Translations under genes and position numbers: made by a program
Source of the DNA: Helopsaltes ochotensis
Lineage: Eukaryota > Chordata > Aves > Passeriformes > Locustellidae
Direction of reading: 5' to 3'
NCBI GenBank assembly: GCA_013400155.1
Contig: VXBM01000043.1
Coordinates: forward strand, 1,527,900-1,591,899
Length of the DNA stretch: 64,000 bases
Shown: piece by piece, positions 1 through 13,400 of the stretch
Position numbering within the stretch: position 1 is the stretch's first letter
Layout of the letters: each line of letters starts with the position of its first letter
Notes under the pieces: model-generated
Database searches by the model: none
Seen by the model: the letters and a program-made list of their open reading frames with translations, nothing else
Told to the model about the DNA's origin: nothing

Positions 1-1336
1 TAAAAGGATCAAAGGCAGAGTGACTCTGGAGAATGATACAGATGATGTAATGGCCCCAAAATTTACTAGGAATTTGCTTTTACCTCTAGGGACTTCAAGT
101 TCATTGGCAACCTAGAGGTAAAATATCAGTGTAATTAGGGGCAAAACTAAGGAAAACTCCCTATTATATCCACAGCAAGTATAAAAAAATCCAAATAGTT
201 CCCTCTTCAGAGCCCTTTCAAGAATGAGATTATAAATTAATGGGTTTGCCGCTCATTAGTGACTCACGAGTGTCAAGATATCTCAGAGCATTGGAAGCAT
301 CTTTGGCAAGAAAACCCTTTTGTATTTTGGTCCTTGCCCTGATATTAGCTCCTGATGTGCAGCAAAGACACTGAGTTTTGCTTTTTCTTTGAAATAGCAG
401 ACACAGTACAGGCCTTGACATTTGTTCAGGAGCTGTACAACCCTTCATCCTGTACATTCTTTAACATGATTTCTAAGCAGTATTTTGTGAGATAACTTCT
501 GTATCCACTTCTGTGTAAGAATTCAGTAAAACCTTCAGGTCATAATCACAGTTTATTAAAATTCTACTGGATTTGACCTTCAGTCAGTGTAAGCTTGTGT
601 ACATCCATTCACTTCAATGGCATTTCAGTGTTCAGCTTCAACAAAAAGTTGTCAACTTGTAATTCTCATAAGACTCATTTTCTTAAAAGATGCATCAGAA
701 ACTGATTATTGACAAGTCAGAAAGAAGATTATAACATTAAAGCTTAATTTTCTGAAGTGAGTCTGAAATCTAGAATGATAAAAACTAGCAATAATGCCCT
801 GCTTTCTAGTTCCTTAATTTTGATTGCTTTTGGTTGTTAAGAATCCATGTGGTCCTTTATTGTGCCAGAAAGCAATGTGATGGTTTTAAATAGTTGCATA
901 ATCTTACCAGCTAACTGAAAGATTGGAAGTGCATTTAAAGTATACTGCGTTTTCAAGGTTTTCTGTAAAGCGCATGACTGGTGTCTGTGTGGAAGCAATG
1001 TGCTTGCTGTGGCCATACCCTGCATTTCCCACTGGCTGTGGAGGCACTGCTCTGTCAGAAGCGTTCGTGTGCTCAGGGCTGCACTGGCCCGTGGGCACAG
1101 AGCCTGGCAGAAGCTGTGGTGGATGTGCAGGGTGTGGAATACTCAGCAATGCCAGGGTGTAGCAGATACCTGATCTCAGAAGTATAGAAGGCTTCAGCTT
1201 CAAAACTGATAATGTGATGGTTTTTTAGGTGCAATATATTGTTTCTTGGAATATGGTCTGAAATCATCATCATTCTCAAATCCCAAAATAGCAGTTCTAT
1301 GCAGCAATAAACACACTTCTTTTTCTCTTATTTTAG
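1..1336 (+). other. EPHX4 intron 1 (3' part)
   Basis: Lies upstream of the exon 2 acceptor (ttttag at 1331-1336). No exon 1 candidate encoding an anchor segment is seen here. A moderately GC-rich patch at about 960-1170 has no recognisable identity. The rest is AT-rich intron-like sequence. Confidence 0.6.
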
Positions 1337-1422
1337 GATTCAGGGTTACGATTCCACTATGTGGCTGCTGGAGAAAGGGGCAAACCACTCATGTTGCTGC
1401 TTCATGGCTTTCCAGAATTCTG
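1337..1422 (+). CDS. EPHX4: EPHX4 exon 2
   Basis: 86 nt in phase 0, ending after two bases of a Trp codon. Encodes DSGLRFHYVAAGERGKP and then MLLLHGFPEF, which holds the oxyanion-hole HGxP motif. The acceptor is ttttag and the donor is gtaaaa at 1423. Confidence 0.94.
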
Positions 1423-4400
1423 GTAAAACTACCTTCGCCATTTTCTATTATAAAAGAGGCTGCATAAGATACCCAAGGACGAGCATCTCTGCTTAAATAT
1501 CCTCAGTGTGATCCCTTATATGTATTTATGAATACTAATGGCATGAAGTTTCAGTAGGCAGTGAACCATTGAAACATTTTTTAACTGCAGCATCTGCAAA
1601 AAACATTCCTCCAGACTAACACAAACCAAACATTTTTTTGTACTGTCAATCCATTTTTCCTCAGGTATGTACCCTTTCCTGCAAACTTCGTGAAGGAACT
1701 GCTCATTTTAAACAAATTTCCTCTTTGGATAGTACTTGTACTATATGGCTAAAGTTATGAATTATAGCAGAGGGTGTTAAAATAAGGATCCATTATATGT
1801 TAAATGCAATCAGGATTGCTCCATTTATTAAAAATACTATACATTAATTTTTAACTGGAGGAGGGGAAGAACTATGAGTTCTATAGGCTATTGTGCAGCC
1901 TAATTTCAGAATGCTACTCAGGGAAAAAGGTTCTATTATTAGTTCATCACAAGATGAATGATGAATCAAACCCAATCCTAAATGTTTGTTTATAACTATG
2001 AAAAGCAATCATGTGTCCAATGATTTAACCAAATTGCTCAGGCTGTCATTGTCAGGTTTAACTAGTGAAGCATGGCTTACAGAACTTGCATGGAAAAAAC
2101 AGTAAGGGAATAAGGGAAGTACTAATGCCAGTAATTCAGCAAGGTAGATGATCCTTTTCCTTTCCAAACTCAGCTGTGGAGCTAGAGGCCACTGCTGGAA
2201 CTGTGATCTTTCAATCTGTACTCAGGTCGTACCATGCTAAACTGACCCAAGTAGAAGAGAGGTCAGCTCTCTTCCCTCAGCAATTTCCTCTACGTACTAA
2301 TGCCCTTGAGGGTGATGGGACAGTCACATTTATGTTAAATTTTCAAAGAAGGACATTATTCTAGTAATAAATTGTTATCTAAAATTATTAAAGCTGTAAA
2401 CTTTGATTGAAAGGAACAGTTAGATGGGCCAGTGCATATTCTATTCAAACATTATGCAGATCTTGCATAAAGCATATTCTAACACAGGCAATGAGACTAC
2501 AGCTGATTTTCCCTCTGGAGGAATAGTGATGGAGAAATTAGCATTCTATATACATATTCTACTGAGATCAGGTATGTTATTTTAAAAAAGAAGAAAGTCA
2601 TTCTTACAGTTTGGAATATTGAGTCATGCTATAAGTGGCAGATACTAAATTGTATTGTCTGACCATTCAAAAGGGATGAATAAAACTCCCCTGTTATATA
2701 GGTCAGTGGGACCACCAATAGCATAGTTTCTATCACTGTTTTTAAAAAGAACACTACATGATAATAGTCTGCAAACCAGTCATGTTACCAATATTTGTGT
2801 TAGGTTGTTCATTTACTCAGTGAATACTTTTCATTCAGGAATAGTGGTTGTTCTGAGAGCACAAGATACAATAACCCCAATTTAAGAGAAATGTAAAGCA
2901 GCATCCAATTTGTATTGTTTTTCTAGGAAAACAAAAAGGATATTATCCACAATTACAGTTCTTAATTTTAAATCCTCTGCCTTGAAATTCCTCAAGGTTA
3001 TTAATTGGAGAAATATAATCAGACAATACTGACCACTAAGAGTGATAGAGAATGTCTGAGGGTGACAGATCACTAAAGAATGTAATGCACCAGAGCCAAT
3101 GAGTGTTTTAGATGCATGAGAACTTGAAAATAAATAGATTGTGGAAGGTCAATAATAAAATACTTGAAATTGGGCATATGTGTTGAGGCAGCTGAGTACT
3201 TAAAAGTTGTGTGTGAGCTGCTACACTTTATACTACTTGCCTTTTAGAAAGAATGTGATCAGAAAGTCTCAAAATAGATTCAACTTTAGAACATGGAGGC
3301 ATTCACAACTCAGTTTCCAAATTCTGCTTGCAAAGCGGTTGTCCAATAGTTACATATCATATGGGATAAAAGGGTTCCTTTGAATTTAAAACCTACCCAT
3401 TTGATGGGTCAGACATTTGGAGACTGATGGACTGTTGTGAAAACGGAGGATGAGAATAGCTTGTAGGCAGTTTCTGAAAACAAAAATAGTTGATTTATTT
3501 ATTTATGGGCCTGGTTCTCTCTTCTTACTGAAGTATATATAATAGCTGCAACAGTTACCATGGCAAATTCAGCTTCCAAGTCATTATATAATGCCTTTAA
3601 AAAATTCATTCCTGGGGATCTCAGCTAAACCTTGTCTTAGCATTATATAGCACTGAAATGAAAATGTTCTGACTGTTTTGTTTATGTGAATACAGATTTG
3701 TATCACTGAGTGTTCCTGTAACATTATTTAAGTTCAGTCTCTAATAGGCTGGAGGCAAAGGTAATGTGGAAGAGCCCAGGGTCTGATACAGACACTCTTT
3801 GGATTCAGGTAGAATTCTGTGCATCGCTCTTACAACCACTGATGATCCAACTGTTACATAACCTTTATCTGAAACTGTTGAAATAAGCAGACGAGCTAGA
3901 TCCTAGCACAGAGGGATGCAGTCACTGTTATATATGTCCAGAAGGATCATGTTTTTCATAGATCTTTCTATTACAGTGTAAGATAAGGCCATGTCTGTCT
4001 TGGTACCGGCTATTCTGAAATTTATTTGGTTCCAATAACAGCTGAAGGGCAGGTAGTTCTTGCAAGATAAGACCCATCATTTTCTTCTTATTTTTCCTTC
4101 ATAACACACATCTAGTTACTACATACAGTTACAGAGTGAGGAATAGCCCAGGCCTTTGCCTGAGTTCTTGTCTTTGTATGCCTTTTGATGTATGTAATGC
4201 TATCACTCTTTTCCATGGAAACACAAGGATGAAATACTTTGTCTAGTACCAACACACTGAGAGAGCTTGCTTTGCAACAGTTCTGATACAGAGACACAGA
4301 TGAAAGTGTACACAGGATAAATCCTATAAACTTCATCAAGATCATTTGTTATTAACTGGATTTCTTTCTTTGCTTTGTGAATTATCTGACATTCCTTTTC

Positions 4401-7400
4401 TGAATGGGAAAAAGAAATGCAAAACATGGCTGCCATGGAGAAGAGAAAGCTTTTCAGACCTTACTTTTTTGATGCTACTGTGGCTCCAAGGATAAAACAG
4501 AATACCCCTCCCAGTGCTCTGGCTTAAGCTTGCTTCCTTTGTGGCCAAGGGACTGTGCCAGACGCCAGGAATTGTTGAAAAACCCCGGCTCTGGCCATGC
4601 CCCCTTTCTGGCAGCTGCACTTTTTTACTGGGGAATTCAAGAAGCAAGCACACAACTACTGCAGCCACAAATGACCATAAGCACAGTACAGAAAGAAAAA
4701 AGATTCTCATAGGAAACAAAGCCATGCTAGTTTACCCTCAAATATTTGGGTGCAAAAGCATTGAGTGCATTTTTTGTATCATACTGCTTGACTTAGTAAC
4801 TCCAACTTTTTTTCCCCTTTGTTAGGTATTCTTGGCGCCATCAATTGCGGGAATTTAAAAGTGAATATCGAGTGGTGGCCCTGGATTTGAGAGGTTATGG
4901 AGAAACAGATGCTCCTCCTCACAAAGAACATTACAAGTTAGATTGCCTGATAGCAGACATAAAGGATATTTTGGAATCTCTAGGTACGTTAGTAGAAGAA
5001 AAACCTACTTGACTCATAAATGACTTGATTTTTTTCACATAAATATCTAGCACTGTTTTATATATATATATATGCATTAAGGAGGTGTATAGATATAAAT
5101 CTAAGGATACTAATATTTTGGACAATTATAAATGAAAAATATTTGGTTTCTAATTACAATGTGTATGTCAGTATAAGCAATATGTAAAGATAATTTTCCC
5201 ATCACGAGTTTTGAAAAGAAAATTCCTATGTGTTGTAAAATCCAGCAGTACAAACATATCGTCTTTTTCCCTAAGAAGTCTTTCCTCCTAACCATTTGGA
5301 CTTAGTGGATAATATTCTGAGTGAGAGTCTTAAAGCACTTGCAGACTAAGGAATTTACATCAGATGACATTCTTCTTGCACAAACAAGACATAATAAATA
5401 TAGTGGGCTTTACAGAGATGATGAGAGTACATCTGCTGTATTGAAAAAAAAAAAAAAAGAAAGCCCTCTGAAAATACTACTCCTGCACTACAGTCCATTC
5501 GCAAGAGCTGAATCACTCTGTTTTACACAACAGTGAGAGCAGAAGGGAGAAGGAGGGACACGCTGCTCTCCGTAGCAAATACACAGTGCAAAGGTCCAGA
5601 GCTGAAGTGCAAAATTAACCCCTCCAGTTCAGTTTGAAGTGTCCCTGTTTGGGTGATAAATTTTAACCCCTGGTGAAGAGTATTTCCCTTCCATACCATG
5701 AGCAACACAAGGGATTAGATTGTCATTCTCTGAATAATTTTAATTCCCTGGATACTCTAGCAATAGTAAAACAACTTCATATTTCATATGAAGAAATAAT
5801 AAAGCAGTGATTCAAGTTCTGAGATTTGAATTTAGGATTTGCTTTGCTTGTGATGTTTGAGTATTGGCAAAAAATTGGGCAGGCAGTCCTCACACAGTGT
5901 TGACATTTTCCAGCCTTTGCTGGTTGTGTTAATCTCCATGGTAATGCCATGGTTATGCTTGAGTAGTGCTCTCAGCATAATTCAATTTCAGAGGGATTTA
6001 AATTTTTTTGGAAAAAGCACTTCAAAGTATTGTTATCTTTGTTTGTCCTAATCCCAAGTTAAATTCCTTTGGAGGACTTGATTACATCAAAAGTGCTCTG
6101 AAAGATTTCTATCCAAGAGGATTTATAAGGTTCTTTGACAACTGTGTCCAAATTGATGTCAGAATTCTAAACGTCTTGGCTTTTATATGTTTCATTTGTA
6201 GTCTGTGTGTTCAACATTCCACTCCACAATGAGGAGGGTGACGGTATCTGACACTACAGTATATTGTTTTCCAGCAGTGGTTAAAGAAGGAGTCGTAAAG
6301 CTTTCAAAACACTTGGTCACTATCCTGCCCATGCCTCGTCTATTGCTGCTAAAATACAATTTTTATTGATGAAAGAATAAGTATGTGAATGTCTAGAACT
6401 TTAAAAAATTGCCAACAAAACAGCTTATGGAGAAAAGCTACAGGCCTCCTAAGTATATAAATGGGAGTGTTTACACATGCTATATATATGCTATTAAGTG
6501 TAATGCCCACTTTTTCATAAGGATGGCATTGAGTGCTTAGATAACCTCTCATATTCAGAGAAATTCATTAGGATTAATTTTGTTCTGGAGGTGCTCAGGA
6601 GATTGCTCAGTCTTCTTGTATGAAGTTTCAAATTCCAAACTCCCTAAACATGGCAAATGTACGTGTGCTATAATGACTGCAGACTGAACTGTCTATCTGA
6701 CCCTGCATTGGCCAAGATGTGAACACTAGGGTGACATGGAGGTAGTATAGTTAAAGTTTAATGAAGTAAAATTAAAGACTTTAAAGTATTTGTAGATTTT
6801 TGAACTATAACAGTGCCCTGTTTTTTCTGACCATTACTAATGGAAACAGTGCAGTATTACAGTTACATTATTAAATGTGCTGAACCACCTATTTAGCCCA
6901 ATAATGATTTTATTGTATGTGATCATTTCTGTGGATACTAATTCCTTTGAAATCAAAGCATATGTCTGTGTTTATGTGGTAGGATACAACAAGTGTGTGT
7001 TGATTGGCCATGACTGGGGAGGAATGATCGCTTGGTTGGTGGCCATATGTTACCCTGAAATGGTGACTAAGCTGATTGTGGTTAATTTCCCTCATCCTTC
7101 TGTATTTACAGGTAAGTTTTACAGTAGTCTTTGTTAATCCAAAGTATCTGCATTTTGGCCATGATTGTGTTTGCTTTGACAACCAACAGCCTGCCTCAGC
7201 AGATGAGCTGCCAGTACTCTATGGCTCCCACAGTCTGGACTGTATTTCATGAAGCAGTAAGATATCAAGTGTTTATTTGACTTCTGGAAATAAATTTATT
7301 GTAGGAAGTGGGAATGCTTGTAACAAAAGTTACAGAGGTTTTTTTTATCCTTGAGGGTCCACAAACATAATTTTCATACACATAAATCTGTTTTGTTCCA

Positions 7401-10400
7401 CTTTATCAGGAAAAAATTCCCAAAGAGGGATGTACACTGTATTACACTTCGGTAAAGGCCACACTGCATTATTAAATCTGCATAAGCCTGCCTTTGTATG
7501 AATGTGAATCAGACATTAGAATTACCTCCTGATTTAGGTGACAAGGGACAATTTATGATCTGGTGCAATATTCATTGGAAGAAGTCTTTCCAGGCTACTT
7601 ACTAGATGCTCAGAAATACACCAGTACTTTGCTGAAACAGGACTTGTTTCACTATTTGTTGTGTGATAGAGTTGAGTTTGTCTACTACCCAGAATTACAA
7701 AACATTTCATAGGAATTATATCAACATTCAGTAATGAAAAGGAAGGTACTATCTCACTAATTTTAATTTTTTCATTTGCTGGCCTTACCCTATCTCCATT
7801 TCCTCATAAATAGTTAAGAATATTCAGCGCAGCTTTGATTTTCATTTCAATTGAATGTAAATCTGACCTTACACCGAGGGACAGCCACACCATCCACATT
7901 TGTTGTTCTCACAGTGTTCTTGGGCACCTTTCTAAGATAGTAAAGAATATTTTGCCAGGTGGTTAATCCACACTTACCCATGGAGAAGTCTGTTCACCAC
8001 ACGAGCAAGCAGGAGCTTTCTGCACTGTTTTCACTGAGAGAAGGAGTGAGGCTGTTGAGAAGACAATTGCATTTTATTATATTTGTTTGCATATTTGTTG
8101 AACTACAAAATCTGTTCTGTAGCTTGGCAAATTCTCCCTACATCAAATTTATTCTACAATGGATTAAAAGAAAACAAAAAGAAAATAGTTTGTAAATAGT
8201 ACAGAAAAGTAAAGTGATTAGTGCTGACAGTGGTCCATCAAGAAAAATACAATGGGCAATGCAATTTAAGAATGTATAAGATATGAAAGTTTAGATGATA
8301 GCTAACACTTCAATTTATGTTAGCTTAAAACCCATTTGTATTCACTGTCAGAATTAATATTTCAGAGATATGTCCTGTGTTGGGAATCCAGTTTTTACAT
8401 TTCTGAATTTGCACCTGTAAAGCAAAAGTTCTAGGCTTCCTAGTACCTGCACACATTGTGTGCTTGCTTTGAGGAAGTTCAGTATTTGAATGTCAGTGTT
8501 GGCTCTTGAAACTCACTGGAGACACAGATTTACAATTAAAAAATAAGAGTCAATGCAAGTTTGTTATATATAATTTTCTTTTTCTACATATGCTCCTATG
8601 TCTTTAAAAATGACTGTAAAAATCTTTAAAAAGTGACTCTATATAATCTTGATTACAGTTCTTGAAATTGCCAAAAAGACACTGTTAGAAAAATTCTATG
8701 CTTCTATGAACAGGAGTGATGTAATCTTTAGAATGTCAGTGGATCATAATCTACAGATTTTTGTGCATCACATAATTGATGAGAGAAATACCTATTTATG
8801 CCTTTTATTCCATAACTGGGAAAAAATGCTTTGGACTAGCTACACAAATAGATCTCTAAGTGAAAACCTACCACGCAATTAAGCTATCCAGTGTTGCTGT
8901 CCTCACCTAATCTTTGGCAAATTTTTGTTTTGCTGGCTGTTTCTACTAACATTTATAAAAGAAGTATCTTTTAATGGCCTCATCATATATTTACCCCTGA
9001 AACAATAATCATCTTTTGTCACACAGCATACTTTAATGTAATATTTTTAAAACATTCCTTTAAGTTTAACAAATAATAATATTAATAGTAATTTTTTTGA
9101 GCCATCAGTTTTCATTTTTAATTCATGGACATTTTTGTTTCAGAATACATTCTACGACATCCATCACAATTGATTAAATCTGGTTACTACTTCTTTTTCC
9201 AAATGCCATGGTTTCCTGAATTCATGTTTACACTAAATGATTTCAAGGTGAGCAAAATGAATGCTCTTGTTCATATATCTAACTGTGAGTAATGGAAGAA
9301 TTGCCACCTACATTGATCCCTTCTGATGTAGTCATTACTGGAAAATATATGGAACTTTCTTATTTTTCTTCTTAAGCTTTATATAAATTAGCATACCAGT
9401 AGATAGAGTCTCTGAGATTAACTCTTACTTCTGCATTTCTGGGAGGTGCTGAGGGATGTACTTTTAACCTCCAGCACTGTGCTGCATTAGTCCACCTAGA
9501 GAGTCAGCTAGTTTTACTTGTGCCCATACCAGTGGGACACAGTTGGTGCCTGGGGAATCCCTGCTGACTTCTCTGAAGTTCCTGTGTGCAGTGGGACATG
9601 CTCTTATCTCTCAGAGCCTGCTCCAGGGCAGGCAGTGTGGGAGTCCGGGCATTGCATTCCACCAGGTGATTAATTCTGCCTGAGAAGCCAAGGCCAACAC
9701 TTTGTAAAACCTTAAATAGGTAGGAGCAGATAGGAAAGGACAACGCAGGATACACCCTCCTGGACACCAACAGCCCTGTGCAGAGCTCCCAGTGCTGCAC
9801 ACACTGGGCACAGCCAGCTGGGAGGTCATGAATCATCCTCTCTCCTGCCCTGTCACCTGCTGGGGTCCACCCCAAATAAACCTATGTGCCTGCACTTGCC
9901 TTGCCTGTCACAGGTACCAGGTCAGGATGCAGTGACTTGGTAATACTGATATTTCTCTGTACTTGATTTACACCTAGCTTTCTGAAAACTCATTTGAACT
10001 ATTCATTGTACTTTGAACATAATTAGATTTATAAATGTGTATAAACAAATTTTAGAAAGAATTTGTGTCCTGTTGAAGGAGAGAAATCACATTTTCCAGC
10101 TATCTTTCATAATATCTTTTTCTTCTTGCTTTTATAGGTTCTGAAAAGTTTGTTTACCAGCCAGGCCACTGGAATTGGAAGGAAAGGCTGCAGATTAACT
10201 GCAGAAGATATTGAAGCTTATCTCTATGTCTTTTCACAACCTGGAGCATTAACAGGACCCATTAACCATTACAGAACTATTTTCAGGTCAGTATAATATT
10301 CCCAAAGGAAAATATTCTAAAGAGTCCCCTGGAGCCCAAAATGTCACTGCGGCTCCTCTCCTGCTGAACCAGGGGAAAACCCCCAGGTGTGTTCCTGAAG

Positions 10401-13400
10401 CCTCACCAGGTAAAGCAGTGAGAGGCCAGGTGTGTTCTGTGAGGCGTCCACACAAAACAGCAAAACAAGCAGGGTGCACCTAAGGAAAATCTTTTTTTCA
10501 AAATCTAATAAAGCAAAGACCCTTCCTCATTCACAGCCCCCATGGCAATCCCAAAAATCCACCTCTAAATAATACTTTTAAAATTAACATCAATTAATTG
10601 TTTGCATTAAAATCCATATTATGATAATACCTATCAAGGGGTTATCATTATATAACACTGCTAGATGATATGGCATCCAAGACTGTTACCCTCACTTGTA
10701 ACTTTAAAAAACCGTATATGCATATCTGGCACAATTCTGTTGTGTTTAGGCTATTTCTTTTCTTCAGAAAGGTGGGAGAGGTAACTTCTATAATTAAACC
10801 TAAAACTAACCTGCCTTGGTTTGGTTTTGGGGGTTTTGTTTGTTTGGTTTTTGTTTTTGTTTTTGTTTTGTTTTGTTTGTTTGTTTTTGGTTTTTGGTTT
10901 TTTGTTTTGGTTTTGGTTTTTGTGGGGTTTTTTGGTGGTTGTTGTTGTTGTTCCTTCATTGGTCTTAGCAGACTCACTTCATGGAGTAAAACAGAGATAG
11001 CATCATAATAGGAAATATTTTTGCAAGATTAATATTTATTTTATTTTCTCGAACAGTTTTCTAATGGTTTTAACTTTCCTGAAAGGAATTTGCTTGGCCT
11101 TACAGACTGACACCCCCTTTTTATCTACCAAAAACAGGGCCAGAAGTGTTAATTCTGCATATATTCTACTTATAGCACCAACTTAAAGGATTGTATCAAG
11201 AAGAGTGCTATTGAACTTGTTTTTCCATTACTGTCTCCAGTCTTCAGCAGTGATAAATGTCCTGCATGCTTCTGTAGCAAAAGACCAGCTTCCCAATATC
11301 CTTTAAAAGGACAAATCCCTTCTTTCTCCCAACTCGGGCAATAGATGTTTGAAGTATATTAACCTTTCATTTTCCATGGTCCAAATTTACTGCCACTCTT
11401 ATTGCTCTTTCTGTGCCATCCATGCTGTCGCTGTCAGGAGAGCAATCAGCAGGGAAAACACTGTCAGGAAAACAGGGATCTGAGCTAGGTGCTGTCTTGT
11501 ACAGGCTGAGACAACTGGAACGAGAATGCAGAAAGCCAACCCAAGCATGGCTGACAGTGGGGAGTAAATGAGATGGCTGTGCTGGTGACAGTACACTTAT
11601 TTAAAGCTGTGCAGAGAGCAGCCGCTGACATCAGCTGGGATGTCCCAGGGCCACGGGGCTGCCTGGCTGCCCAGCAGCTCCCGGCCCTGCAGCTGCTCTG
11701 CAGGAGCCCCGGGCAGGGCGAATGAGGAGCTCAGAGGCGTGAGCGCCCCGAGCCCTGCTCGTTCCCTCGGCCACAGCGCCTCGCCTCGCTGCGTGTGCAC
11801 ATTAACCAGATGCTCCTCTGACAGCAGCAGTGACGTGCCTGTGATGGCCGAATCGCTCTGGGAGTCACATGGGAACAAACGGAAGAGTTGTGAATGTTTG
11901 AACTATTGTTTCAGGCCTTTTCAGACTCAAAAAGAAAGTGTAGTGTCAGTTATAAGTCAGAAAGTATATTCACAGCTGTTAATTCCTCTGTGTGTTTTGT
12001 GTGTATGTTTTTGCATCGTTTGCTTTATTCTTGTAATGAAAGAACCCTTGCGCTGAAAGCAGAGAATGTTAGCTAGGTGCTCTCAGCCACAATGCAGCAG
12101 GCTTTGGACTGGAATGAAAAGATCAGTCATTCTGTTCTTGTCATCAGTACTGATGGTCACACCTTATGGGATGGGAATCATTAAATATCAAAACTGGATT
12201 GGAATTTTCCCTTTCTCTCATCTAAGTCATTAAGCAGCACTTGGATGCTATTGAGGTGTGTTCACCATAACTCCCAGTGGGCTGATACTGGTGACCCACG
12301 TGTTAAAGGATTCCGACTCATTAGTATCCACTTGGAGTTTCACTCCAAAAAATTAGAGCCTAATTTTTCTGGAATGTTATTTCCAAAGAGGTGATTGAAA
12401 TAACCTACTTCCACCCACCAGCAATACCTCTTTTCATAAATAGCACAGTAGTCATTCCCTTCACTATATATTGAATACACGCACTCTGAGAATAAATCCA
12501 TAAAGTTTTTCTATCATGCTTGGTTAAGAGAGATAGTTAAGAAGCTGGAACTTGAATTTCCCTGATATGCCATTTGTTTAGAAAATGGGATTAGTTCTGT
12601 TAGCACATTTAAGAAGTACTTCACTGTTTACAAAAAAGCTGTATAACAATGCTGTATGAAGGTCTGAGTCTGTTTTTCAAAGATGTTAACATTTCATGAA
12701 TGGAACTTCTCTTTCTAAATGTGAAATCTGTGCATTAATCGTTATTAAAGACAATCTCTAGAAACTTCAGACATGATATAACTGCCCATATTCCAGACTG
12801 AACAGAAATATAGTGTAGTTCATAGGCAGTGAAAAATGACCAAAAAAGCCTGTTAAAAAAAAGCCTGTAAAAAGCCTGATAGAGTTTACCTAAGTGAAGC
12901 TACAAATCTTGCAAGGCACAAAACAGTTAACTCTATAGAATGGAAGAAACACACATGTTAATAGTGAAGAGATCCAGCATACTGGATTAAAAGGTAAAGA
13001 GATTAGTGTAAATGCACTGAATCAGATCATCAGATTATCAATTTTCAAAATTGGTACTATGAATAAGCTGTGGTTCAGTGGGTGAGGCCAGGCTGTTTGC
13101 AAAATGAGATTTAAATGCACTGGTAAAAAAAGGGCCATTTTAAGAATTCTTTTAATTCATCAACCAAAATGAAATTATTATCTGATGTGATCTTCTATTT
13201 TTTGACTTCACATGTAAGTAGAGAGGAAGAATGTCTTCAAAGTCTCAATTTCTTTGTCTTACTTTCAACTGCATTAGGAAAAAATTAAAAAAAAAAACCT
13301 TAAAGTTTAAGTAGGTCATTTTGGTAGAATTTGGAGTCACAGGATTTTTTTGGTATTGTAGAAGATATTGTGGAACCTGGAAAGTTTACAATTAAGATTC

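Noticed and set aside
4203..4725. Minus-strand open frames of 77-127 residues in EPHX4 intron 2
   Set aside because: No domain, no splice context and composition like surrounding intron.
10648..11008. 109- and 112-residue open frames near 10.7-11.0 kb
   Set aside because: Lys/Thr or Phe/Val low-complexity artefacts of the GT-rich tract.
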